A stretch of 5,998 nucleotides of DNA, taken from positions 1 through 5,998 of the forward strand of contig DKQD01000186.1 in NCBI GenBank assembly GCA_002474345.1. Reading direction: 5' to 3'. The notes under the pieces were generated by a model, which was not told where the DNA came from, did not search any database, and saw only the letters and a list, made by a program, of their open reading frames with translations. The stretch is from Bacteriovoracaceae bacterium UBA7317 (GTDB lineage: Bacteria; Bdellovibrionota; Bacteriovoracia; Bacteriovoracales; Bacteriovoracaceae). Positions 1-5,998 of this stretch are shown here, piece by piece. Position 1 is the first letter of the stretch. Every line of letters begins with the position of its first letter. A program made the translations under genes and the position numbers.

Positions 1-2
1 AT

Positions 3-839
3 TGTCCCTTTTCCCCTGGAGATGAGGTTTTTGGAACTATGCCACCAATGCATGGTAGCTTTAGAGATTTTATTTTGGCACCTATCGATCAGGTGGCCCT
101 CAAACCAAAAAACTTAAAACTTAGAGAAGCTGCGACTATTCCTTTATCCGGTCTCACCTCTCTTCAAGCTCTTAAATACGATTATAACCAAAAAGCTGGA
201 AATTTAATTCTTATTATTGGCGCTAGTGGGGGTGTTGGCCATCTCGCTGTTCAGGTGGCGAAAAAAATGGGGATGAAGGTCGTCGCTATTTGCAGTGGAG
301 AGAATAAGTCTTTTGTTTCAGGCCTTGGAGCAGATGAAGTTATTGATTATAAAAAAGGACCTGAAGAAATATTAGTAAAATTAAAAGAGGCCATAGCCCT
401 TTTAAAAAACCCAAATGAGTTAAAAGGAAAAAAAAGTTTAACCTTTCATATGGTTTTTGATTGTGTAACGTCTCTTTCCGAAAAGGATAGAGTTCATGAT
501 TATAAGAACCTTATTTTAAAAAATAATTTAATTAATGAACTGTCTCCTTATGTGACGATTGGAGGGCAATTTGGTGATTGGGTAAAAGCTGGAATAAAAA
601 GAAGAATGGGCCTTAATCTTTTTAGAAAAAACCGAGAATTATTTTGGGTCAGGTTTCCCCAAAGCGCACCTTTTTTAGAAGAGCTAAGAAATGATTTTAT
701 AGATTGTGAAGGACCTCTAAAACTAAGTCCAACGATTTCAAAAGAGCTCCCCTTTTCAATAGTTGGAGTCAGAGATGCTTTCCAACTTATGCATAAAAGA
801 AGGACTGTTGGAAAGATCGTTTTAAAAGTTAGTAATTAA
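3..839 (+). CDS. Zinc-independent MDR oxidoreductase (quinone oxidoreductase-like), 5'-truncated by window edge
   Basis: This is the C-terminal 278 residues of a medium-chain dehydrogenase/reductase of the Qor/COG0604 type, predicted to be a cytosolic NAD(P)H-dependent oxidoreductase acting on quinones, enones or similar carbonyls. The frame is open to the left edge and the first codons read CPFSPGDEVFG, a conserved motif of the family's GroES-like domain. The ATG at 39 is therefore internal, and roughly 60-70 N-terminal residues are missing. The nucleotide-binding motif GASGGVG is at nt 219-239, followed by the typical GADEVIDY at the end of the second Rossmann strand region. The C-terminus ends in the usual VGKIVLKV. 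I see no structural-zinc cysteine cluster, which fits the zinc-independent branch. A segment of about 25 residues rich in Lys and Leu after GADEVIDY looks longer than in typical members. The physiological substrate cannot be read from the sequence. The gene ends just before a shared terminator and converges on the hydantoinase gene. Confidence 0.9.
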   Translation, partial: CPFSPGDEVFGTMPPMHGSFRDFILAPIDQVALKPKNLKLREAATIPLSGLTSLQALKYDYNQKAGNLILIIGASGGVGHLAVQVAKKMGMKVVAICSGENKSFVSGLGADEVIDYKKGPEEILVKLKEAIALLKNPNELKGKKSLTFHMVFDCVTSLSEKDRVHDYKNLILKNNLINELSPYVTIGGQFGDWVKAGIKRRMGLNLFRKNRELFWVRFPQSAPFLEELRNDFIDCEGPLKLSPTISKELPFSIVGVRDAFQLMHKRRTVGKIVLKVSN

Positions 840-841
840 AG

Positions 842-875
842 AAAAAAAAGCCGCCCAAAAAGGCGGCTTCTTTTT
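842..875. terminator. Bidirectional intrinsic terminator between convergent genes
   Basis: A perfect 6-bp GC stem (GCCGCC at 850-855, GGCGGC at 862-867) with a 6-base loop is extended by two A-T pairs. It is flanked by an A8 run on the left (842-849) and a T run on the right (871-875). It lies 3 bases after the oxidoreductase stop and about 25 bases beyond the hydantoinase stop on the other strand. Either transcript would form a GC hairpin followed by a U run, so it should serve both genes. Confidence 0.9.
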
Positions 876-900
876 AAGATCTTATTTATTTAAAAAAGTT

Positions 901-2361
<1,461 letters not shown>

Positions 2362-2385
2362 TTAGCGTTTTAAAAAGCCCTAGTT

Positions 2386-2413
2386 TTTATCACAAGTATT
2401 TTTTAGGTGTCCC
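2386..2413 (-). promoter_or_regulatory. Candidate promoter for the hydantoinase gene
   Basis: On the minus strand GGGACA (2408-2413, four of six matches to TTGACA) is followed after 16 bases by GATAAA (2386-2391, four of six matches to TATAAT). The -10 box is preceded by TGT, forming an extended -10. Transcription would begin near 2379 and leave a leader of about 35 bases. A 5-bp inverted repeat GGTGT/ACACC (2406-2421) overlaps the -35 box and could be an operator, but it is too short to be sure. Motif matching by eye only. Confidence 0.3.
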
Positions 2414-2539
2414 TACACACCACAAAAGAAAAGAAAAAAAGTTAAGAGTTTTGCTCTGAATAAATGAGCATTCATCAATTTTCAAAACATTGGAAACACC
2501 TTCCTGACAAGTCATTGAGGGGAGGAAAGCCCATCCACC

Positions 2540-2570
2540 TTAAAAAAATTTCTCTAAAAACAGGTATAAT
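2540..2570 (+). promoter_or_regulatory. Candidate promoter for the outer-membrane/propeller/FecR gene cluster
   Basis: A perfect TATAAT lies at 2565-2570. The best upstream partner is a weak TTAAAA at 2540-2545 with a 19-base spacer, so the -35 part is doubtful. A start of transcription near 2577 would leave about 27 bases before the ATG at 2604. It would also put the alternative TTG start at 2583 almost on the first nucleotide, which is one reason to prefer the ATG. It is the only good -10 box seen before the four-gene cluster. Confidence 0.4.
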
Positions 2571-2603
2571 TTTAATTATTAATTGGATTTCGCATTAACA
2601 AAG

Positions 2604-3239
2604 ATGACTAATTACCTTAACTTTTTTTTTAAAGTCTTTTTTACACTCATAGGCCTTGTGAGCTTAAGCACTGCCCTAAATGCAAAAACGGCCATCCAGC
2701 TAAACCCCTTTTTTGGTGTTCAATTTTTTGGCCAGGCTTCGGTCTATCAAGAAAAACAAAAATACAACCTCCAAACAACTGACTTCACAATGGGCCTTAG
2801 GGCCTCTCTGCCTTTAGAAAACTTTAATATTGGATTTGAATATTTCGGAGGTTACGAAAAATCAGTCAGGCTTGACCTTGCTGATGAATGGAGCAAAGCA
2901 GCCTTTGGAGTTTTTGGAACTTTTCACTACAAATTGTGGTCCTTAAGGACAACCATCTATTTAAGCGCTGGTAAAACCCTAAAAAGTGACACCGATGCTG
3001 GGCCTGGAAATCTAGACGAGTCAGCTTCCGGTCAAGGTGCCGGGATAGGGATTGATTACCAAATACTTTCTAATCTTCTCGTTACCTACGACTATAGGCA
3101 TTTAAGTTTTGAAAAGATTGGAGATCAAGAGCTAATCGGCTCTAATTATTCAGAGTTAGAAAACACAGAGTATGCTTTTGGACTTAGTTACCTCTTCAAC
3201 TTTGAGACAAGTTTATTTGGGGAGGATAAAAAGGAATGA
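2604..3239 (+). CDS. Small outer-membrane beta-barrel protein
   Basis: This is a 211-residue exported protein, probably an eight-stranded outer-membrane barrel of the OmpA/OmpW-like size class. Residues 1-27 form a signal peptide: a polar start, a Phe/Leu/Val-rich core, then a likely cut after ALNA. The mature part has alternating aromatic/hydrophobic and polar residues in about eight stretches separated by polar loops (for example FNIGFEYFGGYE, RTTIYLSAGK, NLLVTYDYRHLSF). The last stretch is YAFGLSYLFNF, ending in Phe as outer-membrane barrels do. An unusual charged tail of 11 residues (ETSLFGEDKKE) follows, so the Phe is not terminal. A TTG at 2583 would add seven residues before the signal peptide. 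I prefer the ATG, although neither start has a good ribosome-binding site. The stop overlaps the next gene (ATGA), suggesting translational coupling. I recognise no specific family or ligand, and a soluble periplasmic barrel cannot be excluded. Confidence 0.75.
   Translation: MTNYLNFFFKVFFTLIGLVSLSTALNAKTAIQLNPFFGVQFFGQASVYQEKQKYNLQTTDFTMGLRASLPLENFNIGFEYFGGYEKSVRLDLADEWSKAAFGVFGTFHYKLWSLRTTIYLSAGKTLKSDTDAGPGNLDESASGQGAGIGIDYQILSNLLVTYDYRHLSFEKIGDQELIGSNYSELENTEYAFGLSYLFNFETSLFGEDKKE
3219..3235 (+). promoter_or_regulatory. Ribosome-binding region of the first propeller lipoprotein
   Basis: GGGGAGG (3219-3225) and AAGGA (3231-3235) both precede tandem ATG codons at 3236 and 3239. The first has a spacer of 10 bases to the ATG at 3236. 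The second has only 3 bases to the ATG at 3239. The start is therefore uncertain by one residue, with no effect on the product. The site lies inside the 3' end of the barrel gene. Confidence 0.55.
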
Positions 3240-4258
3240 TGAAAAAATTTCTTTTCTTTTTTACCATAGTCTTAGTTTTGGCGTGTGGTAAACAAGGACC
3301 ACATGGTAATGCTTTTAGTTGGAATCAAAATTCTGGGCAACCGAAGGGATATATCTATGTTGCAACAGAAGGAGGGCTCTCCATTTCAAAAGACGAGGGA
3401 GCAACTTATTCTAATAAAACAGTATCCGAGGGACTTGGAAATAATGCGGTCAACGGAGTTTACGTCGACAGTAACAATGTCATTTATGCTGCAACAGACG
3501 GGGGGCTTTCTATTTCAAAAGATGAAGGAGAAACCTTTATCAACAAAACAACATCGGATGGTCTTGGAAACAATATTGTTGAAAATATAAAAGGAGATTC
3601 AAGCGGGACTCTTTACGCTTCTACAAAAGGAGGCCTCTCTCTTTCAAGCGATGGGGGTGATTCGTTTTCCAATAAGACGACATCGGATGGACTTGGAGAC
3701 AATTGGATAAGGGATGTTTCTGTTAGTACGGATGGAACAATTTATGCTGCTACTGGAGGCGGAATTTCTATCTCAACCAATGGGGGAAGCTCCTTTATCA
3801 ACAAAACAGCAGCAAATGCAAGCTTAAGCGATAACACCATTTTAAGGGTTCTAATTTCCTCTATGGGAGTTATTTATGCTGGGACAAATGATACAAACGC
3901 TGGTCTCGAAATTTCAACGAACGGAGGCTCAAGCTTCACACAAAAAACGGCTACTGAGGGCCTTGTCGGGAATTATGTAACAGGAGAAATTTTTGAAGAC
4001 AATGATAACAACCTTTATATTGGTACGTATTCTGGTCTTTCTATATCAACTAATGGAAGTTCCAGTTTTTCAAATAAGACAACGACCCAAGGATTAGGTA
4101 ATAATGTGGTCCGCGGTATATTTGTCGACTCATCAAAAATCTATGTAGGAACAAATTGGAGGCTATCCGTATCTGAGGATGGAGGAGGGTCTTTTACAAA
4201 TTATTCAACATCAAATGGACTAGGACATAACCAGATAAATGATATCTACGTGAGATAG
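3236..4258 (+). CDS. Seven-bladed beta-propeller lipoprotein, copy 1
   Basis: This is a 340-residue predicted lipoprotein. Residues 1-16 are a hydrophobic signal ending in the lipobox VLAC, with lipidated Cys17 as the only cysteine. A short polar linker (18-38, WNQNSGQ) leads to seven repeats of 42-47 residues starting at about 40, 83, 126, 169, 213, 260 and 302. Each repeat reads roughly IYxATxGGLSIS, an Asp-box-like SxDGGxSF, then NKTTSDGLGNNxVxxVxVDS. This mixes the BNR/Asp-box motif with the GLxxNxV core of 'two-component regulator propeller' repeats. Asp-boxes are at 51-58, 94-101, 137-144, 180-187, 227-234, 271-278 (degenerate) and 313-320. The protein ends at INDIYVR, the strand that would precede repeat 1, so the chain likely closes a seven-bladed propeller. 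It is rich in Ser, Thr, Asn and Gly. No catalytic residues are recognised, so it is probably a binding or scaffold protein at the envelope. It overlaps the barrel gene by 4 bases and is followed by a close paralogue. Confidence 0.85.
   Translation: MMKKFLFFFTIVLVLACGKQGPHGNAFSWNQNSGQPKGYIYVATEGGLSISKDEGATYSNKTVSEGLGNNAVNGVYVDSNNVIYAATDGGLSISKDEGETFINKTTSDGLGNNIVENIKGDSSGTLYASTKGGLSLSSDGGDSFSNKTTSDGLGDNWIRDVSVSTDGTIYAATGGGISISTNGGSSFINKTAANASLSDNTILRVLISSMGVIYAGTNDTNAGLEISTNGGSSFTQKTATEGLVGNYVTGEIFEDNDNNLYIGTYSGLSISTNGSSSFSNKTTTQGLGNNVVRGIFVDSSKIYVGTNWRLSVSEDGGGSFTNYSTSNGLGHNQINDIYVR
3353..4255 (+). repeat. Seven tandem ~43-residue propeller repeats in lipoprotein copy 1
   Basis: Coding repeats of about 129 bases start near 3353, 3482, 3611, 3740, 3872, 4013 and 4139. 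The period is 126-141 bases. Similarity is clear at protein level (GGLSIS, SxDGGxSF, GLGNN) and partial at DNA level, so these are old, diverged blades and not a recent minisatellite. Repeat 5 carries an insertion (NDTNAG), which makes it the longest. Confidence 0.85.
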
Positions 4259-4276
4259 GTTTTTATGATTGGAAAA

Positions 4277-4281
4277 AAGGA
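4277..4281 (+). promoter_or_regulatory. Ribosome-binding site of the second propeller lipoprotein
   Basis: AAGGA at 4277-4281 lies 12 bases before the ATG at 4294, a long spacer. The ATG is directly preceded by an in-frame TAA, so no earlier start is possible. The 35-base gap to the upstream gene holds no hairpin, consistent with one transcript. Confidence 0.5.
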
Positions 4282-4293
4282 ACAAATAACTAA

Positions 4294-5319
4294 ATGATAC
4301 AAAGTCTTCTTTACTTTTTTACTATCGCTTTAGTTTTGGCCTGCGGAAAACAAGGCCCAAATGGAAATACGTTTAATTGGAATCAAAACTCAGGTCAGGG
4401 TAAGGGCTATATTTACGTCGCAACGGACGGGGGTCTCTCCATTTCAAAAGATGGGGGTGAAACTTATACCAATAAAACAACAGAAAATGGTCTTGGAAAT
4501 AATACCGTCAATGAAGTTTATGTCGATAACAATGATGTTATTTATGCCGCAACTGATGGAGGTCTCTCCACTTCAATAGATGGTGGAGAAACTTTCACCA
4601 ATAAAATAACAAATACTCTGTATTCCTCTGGGGAGGTGACAACTAGTATAGTAATAAATTCAAGTGGTAACCTTTACGTTGGAACAGGAGGGGGTCTTGC
4701 CATCTCTACTGATGGAGGTGATTCATACTCGGTAAAAACATCTTCCCAAGGTTTAGGTAGCAATTCAGTAAGTGACGTTTCTATAGGAAATAATAATGTA
4801 ATTTATGCTGGAACAAGTGGTGGTCTTTCCACTTCATCAGATGGCGGTAACTCGTTTACAACAAAGACCACTTCCAACTCGAACCTTAGTAATAATTCAG
4901 TTTATCACGTTTTCGCTGCAACTGATGGAGTCATTTATGTCGCGGTAAACTCAATTGATGGGGGACTTCAAGTCTCCACAAACGGAGGCACAAGTTTCTT
5001 TCAAAAAACAACAGCAGATGGCCTTGCCTACAATTTTATAGTTGGAGAGATTTATAAAGATAGTAACAACGTCCTTTACGTTGGAACTCGTGTTGGCCTT
5101 TCAATATCAACAGATGAAGCTTCTAGTTTTTCAAATAGAAAAATTGATCAAGGCCTTGGCTCAAATAAAATCGTTAGTATTTTCGTTGACTCTGATAAAA
5201 TATATGTAGGAACAGAAGGTGGTCTCTCAATTTCGACCGATGGTGGTAATTCATTTACAAATGATACATCAGCTGATGGACTTGGACATGATAAAGTTAA
5301 TAGTGTTTATGTGAGATAA
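4294..5319 (+). CDS. Seven-bladed beta-propeller lipoprotein, copy 2
   Basis: This is a 341-residue predicted lipoprotein, paralogous to the upstream gene over its full length. Residues 1-16 are a signal ending in VLAC, Cys17 is the lipidation site and only cysteine, and 18-38 are a polar linker. Repeats start near 40, 83, 127, 170, 214, 261 and 303. Asp-boxes are at 51-58, 94-101, 138-145, 181-188, 228-235, 272-279 (STDEASSF, degenerate) and 314-321. The chain again ends with the strand that would complete blade 1 (KVNSVYVR). Compared with copy 1, repeat 2 is one residue longer and has lost GLGNN (it reads TNTLYSSGEV). Its Asp-boxes keep Asp more often, where copy 1 has Asn. No enzymatic motif is recognised; Asp-boxes are structural in known propellers, so sialidase-like activity should not be assumed. 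An envelope binding role is inferred. The gene lies between its paralogue and the FecR-domain gene. Confidence 0.85.
   Translation: MIQSLLYFFTIALVLACGKQGPNGNTFNWNQNSGQGKGYIYVATDGGLSISKDGGETYTNKTTENGLGNNTVNEVYVDNNDVIYAATDGGLSTSIDGGETFTNKITNTLYSSGEVTTSIVINSSGNLYVGTGGGLAISTDGGDSYSVKTSSQGLGSNSVSDVSIGNNNVIYAGTSGGLSTSSDGGNSFTTKTTSNSNLSNNSVYHVFAATDGVIYVAVNSIDGGLQVSTNGGTSFFQKTTADGLAYNFIVGEIYKDSNNVLYVGTRVGLSISTDEASSFSNRKIDQGLGSNKIVSIFVDSDKIYVGTEGGLSISTDGGNSFTNDTSADGLGHDKVNSVYVR
4411..5316 (+). repeat. Seven tandem ~43-residue propeller repeats in lipoprotein copy 2
   Basis: Repeat units start near 4411, 4540, 4672, 4801, 4933, 5074 and 5200, with a period of 126-141 bases matching copy 1 unit by unit. 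The core signature is GGLS(I/T)S, SxDGGxSF and GLxxNxV. Repeat 5 has the same extra residues as in copy 1 (NSIDGG). Confidence 0.85.
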
Positions 5320-5330
5320 ATTTCTATAAA

Positions 5331-5336
5331 AAAGGA
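5331..5336 (+). promoter_or_regulatory. Ribosome-binding site deciding the GTG start of the FecR-domain gene
   Basis: AAAGGA at 5331-5336 lies 12 bases before GTG at 5349. An in-frame TAA sits directly before the GTG, and the next in-frame ATG (codon 86) is far inside the FecR domain. GTG is therefore the only start that gives a signal peptide. The site resembles the one before lipoprotein copy 2 in sequence and spacing. Confidence 0.6.
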
Positions 5337-5348
5337 AAAAAGAACTAA

Positions 5349-5998
5349 GTGATTTACAAACTAGGAATAACTATTTTTTTAGCTTTCTTCTTTACCCACA
5401 ACCTGTGGGCAAAGGACTATATTGCTGAAGCCGTTATTGTTAGAGGTAACGTTACAGTCTTAGAGTTAGGGGAACTTCAAGCAAAAAAAGTCACTAAGGG
5501 AACCCGCTTTAAAAAAGATGCTTCCATCTTAACTGGTAAAAGGAGTTTTATTCGGGTTCAATATTTAGATAAATCTACTGTGAGCCTTGGTCCTAAAGGT
5601 AAAATGGTCATTAACCAAATTGGGAAAAAGGGAGTCGGGCTTATTTCGCTTATTAAAGGAAAGCTAAGATCAAAAGTTATTAAAAAAAATCAAAAGATTG
5701 TTAAAGAAAAAAAGTCTCACCTTCTTTTTATCAAAACAAAAACAGCATCTCTTGGAGTTCGCGGGACGGATTTTCAAGTTGTCTACAATAAAACAAATAA
5801 TGCCACTTCCCTTCTGACTTACGAGGGCGAGGTTCAAATGGCCAAAAATGAAAGGCCAAAAAGTAGACCATCTTTTAAAGCGAAAAAAGACTCCGATGTC
5901 CTTTTAGAACGACAAAAGGAATTGGAAAAAGTTCTTCAATCTAAAAAAAGCGTTACGGTACCTAAAGGACAGTTTTCAGGAGTTACCCCGAAACTTAA
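5349..5998 (+). CDS. Secreted FecR-domain protein, 3' end outside the window
   Basis: The frame stays open from a GTG start to the right edge (216 codons seen). Residues 1-21 form a signal peptide (Lys at 4, a core rich in Ile, Leu and Phe, likely cut after NLWA). Residues about 25-150 match a FecR domain: an initial strand with VRGNV, then GTRFKKDASILTGKRS, the short strand VQYLDKSTVSLGP, a GLISLIKGKL segment, and the hallmark SLGVRGTDFQV at 134-144. The tail from about 165 is rich in Lys and Glu, may be partly helical, and contains VPKGQFSGV, a late FecR-type strand. Classical FecR is a membrane-spanning regulator of an iron-uptake sigma factor. Here there is a cleavable signal, and no sigma factor or TonB receptor gene is visible, so this is more likely a stand-alone periplasmic or surface FecR protein of unknown role. 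It starts 29 bases after the propeller gene and is probably co-transcribed. Confidence 0.85.
   Translation, partial: MIYKLGITIFLAFFFTHNLWAKDYIAEAVIVRGNVTVLELGELQAKKVTKGTRFKKDASILTGKRSFIRVQYLDKSTVSLGPKGKMVINQIGKKGVGLISLIKGKLRSKVIKKNQKIVKEKKSHLLFIKTKTASLGVRGTDFQVVYNKTNNATSLLTYEGEVQMAKNERPKSRPSFKAKKDSDVLLERQKELEKVLQSKKSVTVPKGQFSGVTPKL

Larger units (their letters stand above)
3236..5319 (+). repeat. Tandem whole-gene duplication of the propeller lipoprotein
   Basis: The units 3236-4258 and 4294-5319 encode proteins of 340 and 341 residues that align from end to end. The lipobox segment LVLACGKQGP, the WNQNSGQ linker, the extra residues in repeat 5, the damaged Asp-box of repeat 6 and the ending VYVR/IYVR all correspond. 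Similarity is highest over the first two repeats. The duplication therefore involved a complete seven-repeat gene and not separate blade amplification. Confidence 0.9.

Noticed and set aside
39..41. ATG as start of the oxidoreductase
   Set aside because: The frame is open upstream to the window edge and encodes the conserved GDEVFG motif just before this Met, so the gene begins outside the window.
2456..2477. Imperfect palindrome around AATGAGCATT
   Set aside because: Only four perfect pairs plus two after a mismatch, with no match to an operator I know. Too weak to call in AT-rich DNA.
2518..2527. GGGGAGGAAA as a ribosome-binding site
   Set aside because: No start codon follows at a suitable distance; the barrel gene start is about 75 bases away.
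2464..2598. 44-codon ORF in the divergent intergenic region
   Set aside because: No ribosome-binding site, overlaps the candidate TATAAT and the upstream edge of the barrel gene, and the product resembles no protein I know. Treated as chance.
3285..3590. Alternative-frame ORFs inside the propeller genes (also 4361-4579)
   Set aside because: They are frame-shifted readings of the repeats; their mutual similarity only reflects the duplication of the real frame.
3353..5316. CRISPR array or minisatellite
   Set aside because: The repeat period is about 129 bases, in frame, diverged and coding; there are no identical direct repeats with unique spacers.

Overview
The window is AT-rich DNA with dense genes from a Gram-negative bacterium. 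The evidence for an outer membrane is one exported beta-barrel protein, two lipoproteins with clear lipoboxes and one secreted FecR-type protein. Base composition and the mix of surface lipoproteins with FecR-domain proteins would fit a predatory or free-living Bdellovibrionota (Bacteriovoracaceae-like) genome, but no marker here fixes the taxon. This is a weak inference.

Left part (1-2343): two convergent metabolic genes. The first is the 3' part of a zinc-independent medium-chain dehydrogenase/quinone oxidoreductase, whose N-terminus lies before the window. The second is a complete dihydropyrimidinase/D-hydantoinase on the minus strand. A strong GC-rich hairpin with A/T runs on both sides (about 842-875) lies between their 3' ends and looks like a shared bidirectional terminator. 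The hydantoinase has Gln instead of the first metal-binding His of its HxH motif, while every other catalytic residue I can place is present.

Middle (2344-2603): a divergent, AT-rich control region with a candidate promoter in each direction and no convincing gene.

Right part (2604-5998): a plus-strand cluster of four genes for exported proteins, with an ATGA overlap or gaps of about 30 bases between them and no internal terminator. In order they are a small outer-membrane beta-barrel protein, two tandemly duplicated lipoproteins, and a FecR-domain protein that runs off the right edge. Each lipoprotein is almost entirely a seven-repeat beta-propeller mixing Asp-box and 'regulator propeller' motifs. 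The FecR gene begins with GTG. The set looks like one envelope or surface module: a barrel in the outer membrane, two lipid-anchored propellers and a periplasmic or surface FecR protein. Its function is unknown to me, and it is the best candidate here for an undescribed system.
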